The notes under the pieces were generated by a model. That model was not told the DNA's origin. It worked only from the letters and a program-made list of their open reading frames with translations, and ran no database searches. A stretch of 64,000 nucleotides of DNA from Streptacidiphilus sp. 4-A2. GTDB lineage: Bacteria > Actinomycetota > Actinomycetes > Streptomycetales > Streptomycetaceae. Of this stretch, positions 19,144 through 30,969 are shown one piece after another; within the stretch, counting starts at the first letter, position 1; each line of letters begins with the position of its first letter. The stretch lies in assembly GCA_014284505.1 (NCBI GenBank), contig JAAFYY010000001.1:5084001-5148000 (forward strand), written 5' to 3'. Both the position numbers and the translations under genes were made by a program.

Positions 19144-20353
19144 CTACTCGTCAGTTCCCCGGCGGAGCCGGCCGAGGGCCAGTGCGGCCAGCAGGGCCGC
19201 GCCGTCGCCGAGCACGGAGTCGTCGAAGACGGCCTCCGGCGAGTGGTTGTAGGGCGAGCTGAACGGGTCGCGGTCGGGCGGGCAGGCACTCAGCATCAGA
19301 TAGGCGGCGGGCACCAGTTCGCCGATGACCGCGAAGTCCTCGGCCCCGGCAACGGCATGCGGCATCTCGACATAGCGGTCCGCCCCGAGCAGCCCGCGCG
19401 CGGTTTCGGCCGCGAAGGCCGCCTCGGTGTGGTCGTTGACGGTGACCGGGTAGCCCTCCTTGACCGACACCTCCACGGTGAGGCCGTGGGCCTCGCCGAC
19501 GCCACGCACCACCCTCGGGCCTCCGCCAGCACCCGGTTCCTGGACTCGGGGGAGAAGGAGCGGATGGTCGCGCCGAAGGTGGCGTCGTCCGGGATGACAT
19601 TGTTGACCGTCCCGGCGTGGAAGCTGCCGACGGTGACCACCACCGGGTCGAAGACGTCGAAGCGGCGGGTGACCATGGTCTGCAGGGCCAGCACCGCCTC
19701 GCAGGCCGCCGGAACCGGGTCCAGCGCCGCATGCGGGGCCGAACCGTGCCCGCCGCGCCCGCGCATGGTCACCGTGATCGAGTCCGCCGCCGCCATGATC
19801 GGACCGGGCCTGGTGGCGGCCCATCCGGCAGGCAGCATGGAGGCGGCGACATGCAGGGCGTAGGCGGCCACCGGCCGCTCGCCGGCCGCGTCCAGCAGCC
19901 CCTCCTCCAGCATGATCCGCGCCCCGCCGTCCCCTCCTCGCCGGGCTGGAAGGCGAACACCACGGTGCCGGGCAGTTCCTCGCGGCGTTCGCACAGCAGC
20001 CGCGCCGCCCCACCAGCCCCGCCACATGCAGATCATGCCCACACGCATGCATCACCCCCGCAAACCGCGAAGCAAACGGCAACCCACTCGCCTCCGCCAC
20101 CGGCAACGCATCCATATCCCCCGCAACAACACCACCGGACCCGGACGACCACCACGCAACACCGCCGTCACCGAACCCAGCTTCTCCCCACCGACACCTC
20201 CAACGGCAACCCCGCCAACGCCCCCAACACCCGCCCCTGCGTCAACGGCAACTCCAGACCGACCTCCGGCTCCCGATGCAACTCCCGCCGCAACCCCACC
20301 AACTCCGGCAGAATCACAGCAGCGGACTCACGCAGGCTCGCAATGTCGGTCAT
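19144..20353 (-). CDS. M20-family amidohydrolase/aminoacylase (copy B)
   Basis: A paralogue of the gene at 15012-16212 with the same motifs: [71 protein letters not shown]. Start ATG 20353 (MTDIASL) with AGGAG upstream, 12 bases beyond the corC-like stop on the same strand, so it is probably co-transcribed with it. Breaks near 20190 (C run, frame lost after the EVSVG segment), just before MDALP, around 19930-20015 and near 19515. The N-terminal half is nearly identical to copy A and uses unusual codons; the C-terminal third differs. Substrate unknown. Confidence 0.85.
19955..20334 (-). repeat. Near-identical segment shared by the two M20 genes (copy B)
   Basis: Partner of 15815-16193, same orientation, about 4.1 kb away. 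Both segments are rich in codons ending in G or T on the coding strand, unlike neighbouring genes. Confidence 0.85.
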
Positions 20354-20364
20354 GACGCTTCTCC

Positions 20365-22020
20365 TCACAGGGGCGATTCCCGCACATCCTCACCCTGCCC
20401 CCGGCCGGCGGGCGTCACCTGCACGGTTTGGCGTCCGCGCGCCTCTCCCGCGCACGGATACGCCGCGGGCCGCCGTCCGCACGCAGCGATACGCAGCGGC
20501 GCGGACGACGGCCCGGTGAAAACGGCGGCCCGGCTACCTGTCCCCCGGGTGCTCCCCGGACGCTCCCCGGCACGTTCGCCGGCGCGCTCGGGGTGCCGTT
20601 CGCCGCCGTGCCGGTCGTCCTCCTCGGCGTCCCGGCGGTTCTCCGCATCCCTCCGGCTCTCGCTGTCCCGGCGGCTCTCGCTGTCCCGGCGGCTCTCGGC
20701 GTCGCGACGGCCGCCGCGGCCGCGCCGCTCGCGCGGGACCGGCTGCGCCAGCAGCGTGCCGATGCGGTTGCGGCGGCCGGCCGTGCTCTCCGCGGTGAGC
20801 CGGATCGCGGCGACCGGCGCGTCCTCCTCCGGCACCGGCACCTCCGCGCCGGAACCGGGGATCGGCACCCGGCCGAGGGCCTTGGCCAGCAGCCCGCCGA
20901 CGGTGTCCACGTCCTCGTCGTCCAGCTCGATGCCGAAGAGCTCACCGAGCTCCTCCACCGGCAGCCGTGCGGTGATCCGGAACGCGCCGTCCGGCAGGAT
21001 CTCCACCGGCGGGGCCTCCCGGTCGTACTCGTCGGTGATCTCGCCGACGATCTCCTCCAGGATGTCCTCGATGGTGACCAGCCCGGCGGTGCCGCCGTAC
21101 TCGTCGATGACCACGGCCACATGGATCCGGTCCCGCTGCATCTCCCGCAGCAGGTCCCCGGCCGGCTTGCTGTCCGGGACATAGGTGGCCTGCCGCATCA
21201 CCGCGCTGACCGGGTCGGACTCCGCCTCCCGGTTCACATGGGTGCAGCGGACCAGGTCCTTGAGATAGACGATGCCGACCACGTCGTCCTCGTTCTCACC
21301 GACGACCGGCATCCGGGAGAAGCCGCTGCGCAGCGCGAGCGTCAGCGCCTGGCGGACGGTCTTGCCGCGCTCGACCATCACCAGGTCGGTCCGGGGCACC
21401 ATCACCTCGCGGACGATGGTGTCGCCGAGCTCGAAAACCGAGTGCACCATCCGGCGCTCCTCGTCCTCGATCAGCGAGTCCTGCTCGGCGAGGTCGACCA
21501 GGGCCCGCAGCTCGGCCTCGGAGGCGAAGGGCCCCTCACGGAAGCCCTTGCCGGGGGTGAGCGCGTTGCCGACCAGGATCAGCAGCCTCGGGATCGGGCC
21601 GAGGATGCGGTTCAGCGGCAGCAGCACCACCGAGGAGGCGGTGGCCACGTTCATCGGGTGCTGCCGGCCGATGGTGCGCGGGGAGACACCCACCGCCACA
21701 TAGGACACCAGCACCATCGCGCCGATGGCCACCAGCGCCGCCTGCCAGGTCTGGTGCAGCGAGCGCACGCAGACCACGGTCACCAGGACGGCCGCGGCCA
21801 TCTCGCAGGTGACCCGGATCAGGGTGGCCAGGTTCAGGAACCGGATCGGGTCCTGGGCCAGGGTGAGCATCCGCTCGGCGCCCCGGCGGCCGTTCCGGAC
21901 GGCCTCCTCGGCGCGGAAGCGGGACACCCGGGAGATGCCCGCTTCCGCACAGGCCGCGAGCCAGGCGAAGACCACCAGCACCACGGCAATCACGAGGAAG
22001 CCGGTACTACTGCCACTCAT
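20365..22020 (-). CDS. CorC/HlyC-type membrane protein with CBS pair (CNNM family)
   Basis: A likely magnesium/cobalt efflux-type or membrane-homeostasis protein, not a true haemolysin. N-terminal DUF21/CNNM membrane domain ([63 protein letters not shown]), then paired CBS domains ([69 protein letters not shown]...[27 protein letters not shown]), then a CorC_HlyC domain ([14 protein letters not shown]). The ~140-residue C-terminal tail is low-complexity with R-R-D-x-E-S repeats encoded by an 18-bp repeat, and may include frame-shifted sequence. ATG 22020 starts the frame. It is upstream of M20 copy B and downstream of ybeY and phoH on the same strand. Confidence 0.88.
   Translation of the reverse strand: MSGSSTGFLVIAVVLVVFAWLAACAEAGISRVSRFRAEEAVRNGRRGAERMLTLAQDPIRFLNLATLIRVTCEMAAAVLVTVVCVRSLHQTWQAALVAIGAMVLVSYVAVGVSPRTIGRQHPMNVATASSVVLLPLNRILGPIPRLLILVGNALTPGKGFREGPFASEAELRALVDLAEQDSLIEDEERRMVHSVFELGDTIVREVMVPRTDLVMVERGKTVRQALTLALRSGFSRMPVVGENEDDVVGIVYLKDLVRCTHVNREAESDPVSAVMRQATYVPDSKPAGDLLREMQRDRIHVAVVIDEYGGTAGLVTIEDILEEIVGEITDEYDREAPPVEILPDGAFRITARLPVEELGELFGIELDDEDVDTVGGLLAKALGRVPIPGSGAEVPVPEEDAPVAAIRLTAESTAGRRNRIGTLLAQPVPRERRGRGGRRDAESRRDSESRRDSESRRDAENRRDAEEDDRHGGERHPERAGERAGERPGSTRGTGSRAAVFTGPSSAPLRIAACGRRPAAYPCAGEARGRQTVQVTPAGRGQGEDVRESPL
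20630..20712 (-). repeat. 18-bp in-frame tandem repeat in the corC-like tail
   Basis: About four imperfect copies of a unit containing GGCTCTCGCTGTCCCGGC, encoding RRD(S/A)ES repeats in a charged tail. Confidence 0.75.
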
Positions 22021-22054
22021 GTCGAACTGCCACTCACTCCTGTCCTGCGCCCGT

Positions 22055-22542
22055 TCACCGGGTGGTGGGGGCCGGGGACGGGCCGGTCTCGCCGCGGGAG
22101 GCGCGCCAGTCGTCCAGGATCCGCTTCTGGAGGCCGAACATGGCCTGCTCCTCCTCCGGCTCCTCGTGGTCGTAGCCGAGGACGTGCAGCACGCCGTGCA
22201 CGGTGAGCAGCTGGAGCTCGGCGTCCATCGAGTGCCCGTTGGCCGCGCCCTGCGCGGTGGCGACCTCGGGGCAGAGCACGATGTCGCCGAGCAGGCCCTG
22301 CGGCAGTTCCTCGTCCTCCTTGCCGGACGCAGCTCGTCCATGGGGAAGGACATCACGTCGGTGGGGCCCGGCAGGTCCATCCACTGGACGTGCAGCGCCT
22401 CCATCGCCTCCGCGTCGACGACGATCACGGACAGTTCGGAGAGCGGGTGGATGCGCATCCGGTCCAGGGCGAAGCGGGCGACGTCCAGGATGGCCTGCTC
22501 GTCGACCTCCGTACCGGACTCGTTGTTGATGTCGATCGACAT
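22055..22542 (-). CDS. ybeY: Endoribonuclease YbeY (rRNA maturation)
   Basis: A single-strand metallo-endoribonuclease for 16S rRNA 3-prime processing and ribosome quality control. Recognised by [10 protein letters not shown], the [11 protein letters not shown] motif and the zinc-binding H-x3-H-x5-H motif in [18 protein letters not shown]. One indel near 22330 (after MDELRP) shifts frame; restored length is ~162 residues. ATG 22542 begins the protein, 14 bases beyond the phoH stop, so the genes are probably one operon, as in most bacteria. Confidence 0.93.
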
Positions 22543-22556
22543 GGGGGAGTGGAATC

Positions 22557-23693
<1,137 letters not shown>

Positions 23694-23892
23694 GGGTCGG
23701 CGCTGGGGCCTGCCTCATCCCATCTCGGTAGGGTCCGCCGGGCTCTCGGCTCCGGTGAGTCCAGGGTACGACGGACGGAAGGGCCAGTGGCAATGATGGT
23801 CCGCCGGGGGCGGGGGCGACGCCAGCGGTTTTCACCACTGTTCACCTGGGTTGCGGCCTTCACCGGCGCCGGGGCACCGGGCTGCGACTCGA

Positions 23893-24813
23893 TCACCGGC
23901 GCCGGGGCACCGGTACGCGGGCCAGGTCCTCGGCCACCACCAGTTCGCCGTCGAAGTGCTGCCGGGCCTCGGTCAGGTGCCCCTCCAGGTCGGGGTAGCG
24001 CTGTGAGAAGTGGGTGAGCACCAGCGTGCGCACCCCCGCCTCGGCGGCGGTCCTGGCGGCCTGGGCGGCGGTGAGGTGGCCGTGCTCCTCGGCCAGCCGG
24101 GCGTCGGCCTCCAGGAAGGTCGCCTCGATCACCAGCAGGTCCACCCCGTCGGCGAGCTCGGCCACCCCCGGGCACAGCCGGGTGTCCATCACAAAGGCGG
24201 CGCTCTGCCCCCGGCGCACCTCGCTGACCTGTTCCAGCGCCACCGTGCGGCCGTCCGGCGCGGTGACCGTGCCCAGCCGCTGGAGCTCGCCCACCAGCGG
24301 CCCGGCGATGCCGTGCGCGGCCAGCCGCTCGGGCAGCAGCCGCCGGCCGTCCGGCTCGGTCAGCCGGTAGCCGAAGGACTCCACCGGGTGCGACAGCCGG
24401 ACCGCCCGCAGCTCGAACGGCGCCCCGGACGCCTCCAGCACCCCGGAGGCGCTGATCGGGTCGGGCAGCAGCGGCACCGTCTCGTGGAAGGCGCTGGCAT
24501 GCCGCAGCCGCTCGAAGTAGACCTGGCCGGAGGCCGGGTAGTGCACGGTGAACGGGTGCGGCGGCCGGTCCAGGTTGATCCGCTGGACCACCCCGGGCAG
24601 GCCGAGGCAGTGGTCGCCGTGGAAGTGGGTGACGCAGACGTGCGTGATGCTGCCGGCGCTGACCCCGGCGTACAGCAGCTGGCGCTGCGTGCCCTCGCCG
24701 GGGTCGAACAGCAGGCCCTCGCCGTCCCACAGCAGCAGGTAGCCGTTGTGGTTGCGGTGCCGGGTGGGGACCTGGCTGGCCGTCCCCAGCACCACGAGTT
24801 CGCGCCGCGACAC
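23893..24813 (-). CDS. rnz: Ribonuclease Z (tRNA 3-prime processing endonuclease)
   Basis: Cleaves the 3-prime trailer from tRNA precursors. A 306-residue intact metallo-beta-lactamase fold: [19 protein letters not shown], the motif [13 protein letters not shown] with the zinc ligands, [15 protein letters not shown], the F-V-M-D-T-R segment and [12 protein letters not shown]. The GTG at 24813 starts the frame only 3 bases after the HIT gene stop, indicating translational coupling. Two 20-base copies of CACCGGCGCCGGGGCACCGG occur around its stop (near 23863 and 23897). Confidence 0.93.
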   Translation of the reverse strand: MSRRELVVLGTASQVPTRHRNHNGYLLLWDGEGLLFDPGEGTQRQLLYAGVSAGSITHVCVTHFHGDHCLGLPGVVQRINLDRPPHPFTVHYPASGQVYFERLRHASAFHETVPLLPDPISASGVLEASGAPFELRAVRLSHPVESFGYRLTEPDGRRLLPERLAAHGIAGPLVGELQRLGTVTAPDGRTVALEQVSEVRRGQSAAFVMDTRLCPGVAELADGVDLLVIEATFLEADARLAEEHGHLTAAQAARTAAEAGVRTLVLTHFSQRYPDLEGHLTEARQHFDGELVVAEDLARVPVPRRR

Positions 24814-24816
24814 CTG

Positions 24817-25190
24817 TCAGACCATCTTCCCGGTCAGCTTGTGGTCGCCGCCGAGGACATGCACATGCGCGTGGAACACGGTCTGCCCGCCCCGGCACCG
24901 GTGTTGAAGATCAGCCGGTAGCCGGACCCGCCCGCGCTCTCGGTGATCTTCTCGTCCTCGGCGACCCGCCCGGCCTCCGCCAGCAGGGCCCCGGCCAGCG
25001 CCGGATCGGCATCCGCGAGCGCGGCGGCGTTGGGGTAGTGCGCCTTGGGGACGACCAGCACGTGCACCGGCGCCTGCGGGCTGATGTCGCGGAAGGCGAA
25101 GGTGTCCTCGGTCTCGCGGACCACCGTCGAGGGGATCCTCCCCGCCACGATCCCGCAGAACAGGCAGTCCGCCTGGGGCTCTCCGGACAT
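24817..25190 (-). CDS. HIT-family (histidine triad) nucleotide hydrolase
   Basis: A Hint-like nucleotidyl hydrolase/transferase. It reads DCLFCGIVAGRIPSTVVRETEDTFAFRDISPQAPVHVLVVPKAHYPNAAAL... and ends with the triad HAHVHVLGGDHKLTGKMV. An indel near 24895-24905 puts the triad in another frame; restored length is ~124 residues, normal for the family. ATG 25190 begins MSGEPQAD. It immediately precedes rnz on the same strand. Confidence 0.9.
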
Positions 25191-25273
25191 GTCGTCATCT
25201 CCATCTGCTCGGCGGCACGGTCCTGTGGTGCCGTGCCCGCATCGTACCGGCGGTGTCACCGCGCCCGGCGCGC

Positions 25274-26344
25274 TCAGCCGCGCAGGGCGGCCCGCTCCTG
25301 CTCCGCGGCCCGCCGGGCCGCCGACAGCGCCGCCAGTTGCACCACGATCCCGACCACCAGCACCGCCGTCGCCTGCCCGGCCAGCGGCGGCACCAGCAGC
25401 AGCGCCAGCGCGGCCAGCGTCAGCGCGGACACCCCGGCCAGGGTCAGCCCGACATAGCGGCTGGCCCTGCCACTGCGCAGCAGCGGCTGCCGCAGCGGCT
25501 GCGGGACCTGCCGCACGGCCCAGAGCAGCCACACCGTCCAGGCGGCGGCGACCACCGCCAGGCAGACGATCCGGGCCGGCCAGCCGGACGTCGACTGCGA
25601 CTCGACCAGGAACTCGCTGAGGAAGAACGAACCGAGCGAGATCCACCGGGCCGGGGCGATCAGCCGCACGGTGACCACCCGCAGATTGTGCTCGCCCGCC
25701 CGGAACGCCCCCTCGCCGGTGGCGGCCACGGCGGCGAAGCCCTGCACCGCACCGTAGTTGTCCCCGCGCCGCATCTGGATCAGCGCCAGCTGGTTGCGCG
25801 CGCCCCGGTGCTCGGGGGCCAGCCGCAGCGCCTCCCGGTAGCTCTGCTCGGCCTCGGCCGGCCGGTTGGAGCGGTCGAAGACCAGACCGATGGTGAAGTG
25901 GGTGTCCGGCTCGTGCGGGGCCAGCTCGCGGGCCCGGGCGGCAGCCGGACCGGCCACCTCCTCGTGGAACCGCCCGCTGGTGTTGGCCAGCAGCACCTTG
26001 GCCACCAGCATGTGCCCGTACCAGTGCTCGGGCTCCAGCCGGACCGCCTCACCGGCCGCGTTCCAGGCCTCCTCCCACTGCTCCAGCTCGATCAGCGCCA
26101 GCGCCCGGAAGCGCCAGGCGACCACCATGCCCGGCCTGGCCACCAGCGCCTGCCCGGTGGCCTCCAGGCAGCCCTGGTAGTCCCGCTGGCTGTAGCGGCA
26201 GCGGGCCATCGCGCACCAGGCCTCGGCGTTCCCCGGCTCCTCGGCCAGCGCCTCCGCCAGCAGCGCGGCCGCCTGCTCCGGACGGCCGAGATCCAGCAGC
26301 GCCCGGGCCCGTTGCAGCCGGCCCGCGCCCTCCTCCCCGCTCAC
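25274..26344 (-). CDS. TPR-repeat membrane protein
   Basis: A 356-residue protein. The first ~210 residues are TPR-like helical repeats (LLDLGRPEQAAALLAEALAEEPGNAEAWCAMARCRYSQRDYQGCLEATGQALV..., PDTHFTIGLVFDRSNRPAEAEQSYREALRLAPEH). The C-terminal ~120 residues contain about four membrane helices (ARIVCLAVVAAAWTVWLLWAV; YVGLTLAGVSALTLAALALLLV; ATAVLVVGIVVQLAALSA). The start overlaps the stop of the upstream AAA ATPase by 4 bases (ATGA), so the two are translationally coupled and may act together, for example as a chaperone pair. No specific substrate can be proposed. Confidence 0.8.
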   Translation of the reverse strand: MSGEEGAGRLQRARALLDLGRPEQAAALLAEALAEEPGNAEAWCAMARCRYSQRDYQGCLEATGQALVARPGMVVAWRFRALALIELEQWEEAWNAAGEAVRLEPEHWYGHMLVAKVLLANTSGRFHEEVAGPAAARARELAPHEPDTHFTIGLVFDRSNRPAEAEQSYREALRLAPEHRGARNQLALIQMRRGDNYGAVQGFAAVAATGEGAFRAGEHNLRVVTVRLIAPARWISLGSFFLSEFLVESQSTSGWPARIVCLAVVAAAWTVWLLWAVRQVPQPLRQPLLRSGRASRYVGLTLAGVSALTLAALALLLVPPLAGQATAVLVVGIVVQLAALSAARRAAEQERAALRG

Positions 26345-27767
26345 AGCTTGCGGCTCTTCTTGAGGAAGGCCACCAGGTCGTCGTACATGCCGCCCTCGTT
26401 GGCGAACATGGCGACATTGCGGGCGGCCGCGAACCAGGACTCGATGGACGGCTGGACCTGCCCGACCGCGTCCAGCAGGTCGCGCATGCCGATCATCCGG
26501 ACCCGGCCGCTGGCGGCGGAGTCCAGCAGCGCCGACTCGGCCGCCGACTCGCAGATGTGGGCGAGGTCGGCGCCGGAGTAGCCGTCGGTCTTCTTGGCCA
26601 GCTTGACCAGGTCCACGCCCTCGATCGGGCGGTCCCGCAGGTGGTAGCGGAGCACCGCCTCCCGGGCGGCCTGGTCCGGCGGCAGCACCAGCAGCGTCCG
26701 GTCCAGCCGGCCCGGGCGGCGCAGCGCGTTGTCCACGTCCCAGGGGTGGTTGGTGGCGGCCAGCACGAACACCCCGTCGTTGTCGGACTGCGCCCCGTCC
26801 AGCTCGGTGAGCAGCTGGTTCACCGTGCCGCGCATGGCGTTGTGGCGCAGGCTGCTGCGCTTGCCGCCGAGAGCGTCGATCTCGTCCAGGAAGACCACGC
26901 AGGGGGCGTTCCGGCGGGCTGCCGCGAAGACCTCGTGCAGATTGCGTTCGGACTGGCCGATGTAGATGTCGAGCACGTCGCTGAGGCTGACGGTGATGAA
27001 CTTGGCCCCCAGCTCCCCGGCGACGGCGCGGGCGATGAAGGTCTTGCCGCAGCCGGGCGGCCCGTACAGCAGCAGGCCGCCGCGGAGCGACTTGCCGTAG
27101 AGGCGGCGCAGCTCGGGGTTGCGCATGGGCGCGAGGAAGGCGGCCTCCAGCCGCTTCTTGACCTCGGTCATGCCGCCGACGTCGGCGAGGCCGATATGGC
27201 TGGTCTCGATGTCCCAGGCGGGCTCCTCCCCCGGGTCGTCCTCGCCGTCGGCCGCGGAGGGCTGCACAAAGCGCGGCTGGACCACATCGCTGAGCTGCTG
27301 CTCGGCGGTACGCCAGTCGAAGGCGGGCATGCTGTCAGGCCCGGGCGCCGGGTCCGGGAACTGCGCCGGGTCCGGGAGCTGAGACGGGTCCTGGAGCTGA
27401 GACGGGTCCGGGAACTGAGACGGGTCCGCCATCGGCGCGGAGCCGGGGCCGAAGCCGTCCAGCGGGCCGGTGCCGGTGCCGGTGCCGATACCGGTGCCGG
27501 ACCCGGTGTCGCTGTCAGGCCCGGTGAACCGGTCGGGGCGGTCTGCAGGTCCGGGGCCGGGCCCACGCCCATGGCCCGCAGCATCAGCTCTCGTGCCTCG
27601 CCGCTCGCCGGCTCGTGCTGGAGTGCGACGGCGACCTGCGCCACCGCCTCCTGCGGAGCTCCTGCGTCCAAAAGCAGCGCGGCCAGGTGCAGCCGCAGGG
27701 GTACGTCCGCCGGAGCCGCTTCGACAGCGGCTCGAAGACTGCGGATCAACGGGGAGTCATCAGCCAT
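26341..27767 (-). CDS. Cdc48/FtsH-like AAA ATPase with N-terminal helical domain
   Basis: A type-1 AAA module: LADVGGMTEVKKRLEAAFLAPMRNPELRRLYGKSLRGG, Walker A GPPGCGKTFIARAVAGELGA, Walker B CVVFLDEIDALGGKR, sensor 1 AATNHPWDVDNALRRPGRLDR with the Arg finger, and GYSGADLAHICESAAESAL. There is no protease domain. The N-terminal part (MADDSPLIRSLRAAVEAAPADVPLRLHLAALLLDAG) is a TPR-like helical pair in another frame; a break at ~27500-27560 separates it, and one restored base gives ~475 residues. A Pro/Asp-rich linker (PSQFPDPSQLQDPSQLPDP) is encoded by 18-bp repeats. It is coupled to the downstream TPR membrane protein. Confidence 0.87.
27352..27430 (-). repeat. 18-bp in-frame tandem repeat in the AAA ATPase linker
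   Basis: About four imperfect copies of a unit like GGGTCCGGGAACTGAGAC, encoding DPSQ(F/L)P repeats; a G-T-G-T-G-rich segment follows upstream in the restored frame. Confidence 0.75.
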
Positions 27768-27884
27768 GGGCCTGACCCTACGGTGTGATGATCCGGCGTT
27801 TCCACGGGGCTGGTCCTGGAGCCGCCGAGGACCGTCCGACCAGGGCCGGGCAGCGGGGCCGGGCGGCAGTACGCGAGCGGGGGT

Positions 27885-28628
27885 TCAGCCCCAGCGGCCG
27901 CTGCGGCCCAGCAGCAGGGCGCCGGCCGCGACGCCCGCGGTGGAGGTACGCAGCACCGAGGGGCCCAGCCGGTAGGGCTCGGCGCCCGCCTCCGCGAACC
28001 GCGCCAGCTCGTCCGGGGCGACCCCGCCCTCGGGGCCGACCACCAGTACCAGCTCGCCGCCGGACGGCAGCGGCGCGGAGGCCAGCGGCCGGGAGCCCTC
28101 CTCGTGCAGCACCGCGCCGAGGGCCGCGCCCGCGAGCAGCCCGGCGACCTGCCGGGTGCTCATCGGGTCGGTGACCTCGGGGAAGCGCAGCCGCCTGGAC
28201 TGCTTACCGGCCTCGCGGGCGGTGGCCCGCCACTTGGCCAGCGCCTTGGCTCCGCGCTCGCCCTTCCACTGGGTGATGCAGCGGGAGGCGGCCCAGGGCA
28301 CCACCCGGTCTACGCCGACCTCGGTCATCAGCTCGACCGCGAGCTCGCCCCGGTCGCCCTTGGGCAGCGCCTGGACCACCACCAGCCGCAGCTCCGGCTC
28401 GGGCTCCGCGAGCAGTTCGCTGACCTCGACCTCCAGCGCCTCCTTGCCGAGCACGCCGACGACGTTTCCGCACACCCCCGCGCCCGCGCCGTCGGTCAGC
28501 ACCACCTGCTCGCCGACGGCCAGCCGGCGCACCGCGACGGCATGACGGCCCTCCGGGCCGTCCAGTCGGACGACCGCGCCGACGGGCGCCAGTCGGGCGG
28601 TGTCCACGACGAACACGGGGGCGGTCAC
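27885..28628 (-). CDS. rsmE: 16S rRNA m3U1498 methyltransferase
   Basis: A SPOUT-fold methyltransferase that modifies U1498 of 16S rRNA. The PUA-like N-terminus ([38 protein letters not shown]) precedes the SPOUT core ([76 protein letters not shown] and [15 protein letters not shown] with the trefoil knot). The intact protein has ~247 residues. The GTG at 28628 has GGAGAG upstream. It follows dnaJ and hrcA on the same strand, as in many Gram-positive bacteria. Confidence 0.94.
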   Translation of the reverse strand: MTAPVFVVDTARLAPVGAVVRLDGPEGRHAVAVRRLAVGEQVVLTDGAGAGVCGNVVGVLGKEALEVEVSELLAEPEPELRLVVVQALPKGDRGELAVELMTEVGVDRVVPWAASRCITQWKGERGAKALAKWRATAREAGKQSRRLRFPEVTDPMSTRQVAGLLAGAALGAVLHEEGSRPLASAPLPSGGELVLVVGPEGGVAPDELARFAEAGAEPYRLGPSVLRTSTAGVAAGALLLGRSGRWG

Positions 28629-28720
28629 GGTGGTTCTCTCCAGCTCTGGTCGTGCCGGGCCCAGGCCCGCGCCGCCCGGCACCTGTCGGTGCCGGGCGGC
28701 GGGTAGGAACCCGGATGGTG

Positions 28721-29865
28721 CTAGCGGCCGTTGAAGGCGTCCTTGAGACGCGAGAACAGGCCCTGCTGGCCGGGGCGAAGGTGCCCGAGGGCCGCTCCTC
28801 GCGCGCAGCTTGGCGAGCCGCCGCAGCAGCTCCTCCTGGTCCGGGTCCAGCTTGCTCGGGGTCTGCACCTCGACATGCACTATCAGGTCGCCACGGCCGC
28901 CGCCGCGCAGGTGGGTGATGCCGCGTCCGTGCAGCGGGATCGACTGTCCGGACTGGGTGCCCGGGCGCACGTCGATCTCGACCGTGCCGTCCAGGGTCTC
29001 CAGTGGCACCTTGGTGCCCAGCGAGGCCGCGGTCATCGGCAGGGTGACCGTGCAGTGCAGGTCGTCGCCGCGGCGCTGGAAGGTGGAGTGGGCGTTCTCA
29101 CTGATCTCGACGTACAGGTCGCCCGCGGGGCCGCCGCCGGGGCCGACCTCGCCCTCGCCCGCCAGCTGGATCCGGGTGCCGTTGTCGACACCGGCCGGGA
29201 TCTTGACGGTGAGGGTGCGCCGGGCGCGGACCCGGCCGTCGCCCGCGCACTCGGGGCAGGGGTGGGCACCACGGTGCCGAACCCCTGGCACTGCGGGCAC
29301 GGCCGTGAGGTCATCACCTGGCCCAGGAAGGACCGGGTGACCTGGGACACCTCGCCGCGGCCGCGACACATGTCACAGGTCTGCGCGGAGGTGCCGGGGG
29401 CCGCGCCCTCGCCGTTGCAGGTGGTGCAGACGACGGCGGTGTCGACCTGGATGTCCTTGGTGGTACCGAACGCGGCCTCTTCGAGGTCGATGTCGATCCG
29501 GATCATCGCGTCCTGGCCGCGCCTGGTCCGCGAGCGCGGACCGCGCTGGCCGCCGGCCGCCCGCCGAAGAAGGCGTCCATGATGTCGCTGAAGCCGAAGC
29601 CCGCGCCCGCGCCGAAGCCGCCCGGGCCCGCGCCGCCGCCGTTGGCGGACAGCGGGTCGCCGCCCAGGTCGTAGATCTGCCGCTTGTTGGGGTCGGAGAG
29701 GACCTCGTAGGCGGCGTTGATCTCCTTGAAACGCTCCTGCGTCTTGGGGTCTGGGTTCACGTCGGGGTGCAGTTCGCGCGCCAGCCGGCGGAACGCCTTC
29801 TTGATCTCGTCCTGCCCCGCGTCACGCCGGACGCCGAGTACCGCGTAGTAGTCCGTGGCCACCAA
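28721..29865 (-). CDS. dnaJ: Chaperone DnaJ (second, hrcA-linked copy)
   Basis: A type I J-protein co-chaperone of DnaK. The J domain is [36 protein letters not shown] with HPD. A Gly-rich linker follows, then four zinc-binding repeats [24 protein letters not shown] and CPECAGDG, and the C-terminal substrate domain ([45 protein letters not shown]). Breaks near 29550, 29270 and 28795 spread it over three frames; corrected length is ~380 residues. ATG 29865. It lies just downstream of hrcA and is thus probably controlled by the CIRCE element. Confidence 0.93.
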
Positions 29866-29923
29866 AATGCTCCGCTTGTTTCCGTTCGCGCCGACGTTCC
29901 AGTATCCAGCTCAGGCAAGGACC

Positions 29924-30938
29924 CTAGGACGCCGCCAGAATCTGGCCGACATATCGTGCCACCGCCCGGACGGCGCCCATGGTGCCCGGGTAGTCCATCC
30001 GCGTCGGCCCGACCACGCCCAGTTTGGCGACGGTCTCGTCGCCCGAACCGTAGCCCACCGACACGACGGACGTGGAATTCAGACCTTCGTAGGCGTTCTC
30101 CTTGCCGATCCGGACCATCATGCCCGCGTCAGCGGTCTCCCCGAGCAGCTTCAGCAGGATCACCTGCTCCTCAAGGGCTTCCAGCACCGGTGCGATGGTG
30201 AGTGGGAAGTCATGCGGGAAGCGCGTCAGGTTGGCGGTGCCGCCGAGCACGATCCGCTCCTCGGTCTGCTCCGCCAGGGCCTCGAACAGGGTGGTCAGCA
30301 CGGCTGTGACCGACCCCCGGTCCTCGTGCTCGAAGGCCTCGGGGAGGTCCTGGAGCAGCGTCGGCACCTCGGCGAAACGCTGGCCGCCGGCCTTGCTGTT
30401 GAGCCGGGCCCGCAGGTCCGCGAGCGTGTTCTCGCCGATGGCCGCCGGGCAGTCGATCAGCCGCTGCTCGACCCGGCCGGTGTCGGTGATCAGCACCATC
30501 ATGACCCTGGTCGGCGTCAGCGCCACCAGTTCCACATGGCGCACCGCCGAGCGGGACAGCGAGGGGTACTGGACGATGGCGACCTGGCGGGTCAGCTGCG
30601 CCAGCAGCCGCACCGTCCGGGTGACCACGTCGTCCAGGTCGGGCGTGGTCCAGGAAGCTGGTGATGGCCCGCCGCTCCGCGCCGGACAGCGGCTTGACCT
30701 CGGTCAGCCGGTCGACGAAGAGCCGGTAGCCCTTGTCCGTGGGCACCCGCCCGGCGCTGGTGTGCGGCTGCTGGATGTAGCCCTCGTCCTCCAGTGCAGC
30801 CATGTCGTTACGCACAGTGGCCGGGGACACGCCGAGATTGTGCCGCTCCACCAAGGCCTTGGAGCCGACGGGTTCCTCAGTGCCCACGTAGTCCTGCACG
30901 ATGGCACGCAGCACCGCGAGCTTGCGGTCGTCGAGCAC
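29924..30938 (-). CDS. hrcA: Heat-inducible transcription repressor HrcA
   Basis: Represses chaperone genes by binding CIRCE. The winged-helix N-terminus reads [77 protein letters not shown]. The effector region reads [44 protein letters not shown] and [20 protein letters not shown] at the end. A break at ~30645 separates the two; restored length ~338 residues. GTG 30938 has AGGAGG 10 bases upstream. A CIRCE palindrome lies 32 bases before the start, so it is autoregulated together with dnaJ. Confidence 0.94.
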
Positions 30939-30969
30939 GGGGCACGCACCTCCTGACATCCGGTCGGCT

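Noticed and set aside
15815-20334. Composite transposon or insertion sequence formed by the two repeated segments
   Set aside because: The repeats are parts of homologous coding regions, have no terminal inverted repeats, and no transposase lies between them.
20365-22020. Haemolysin/virulence factor
   Set aside because: The CNNM-CBS-CorC architecture is a widespread ion-transport-related family; the haemolysin label is historical.
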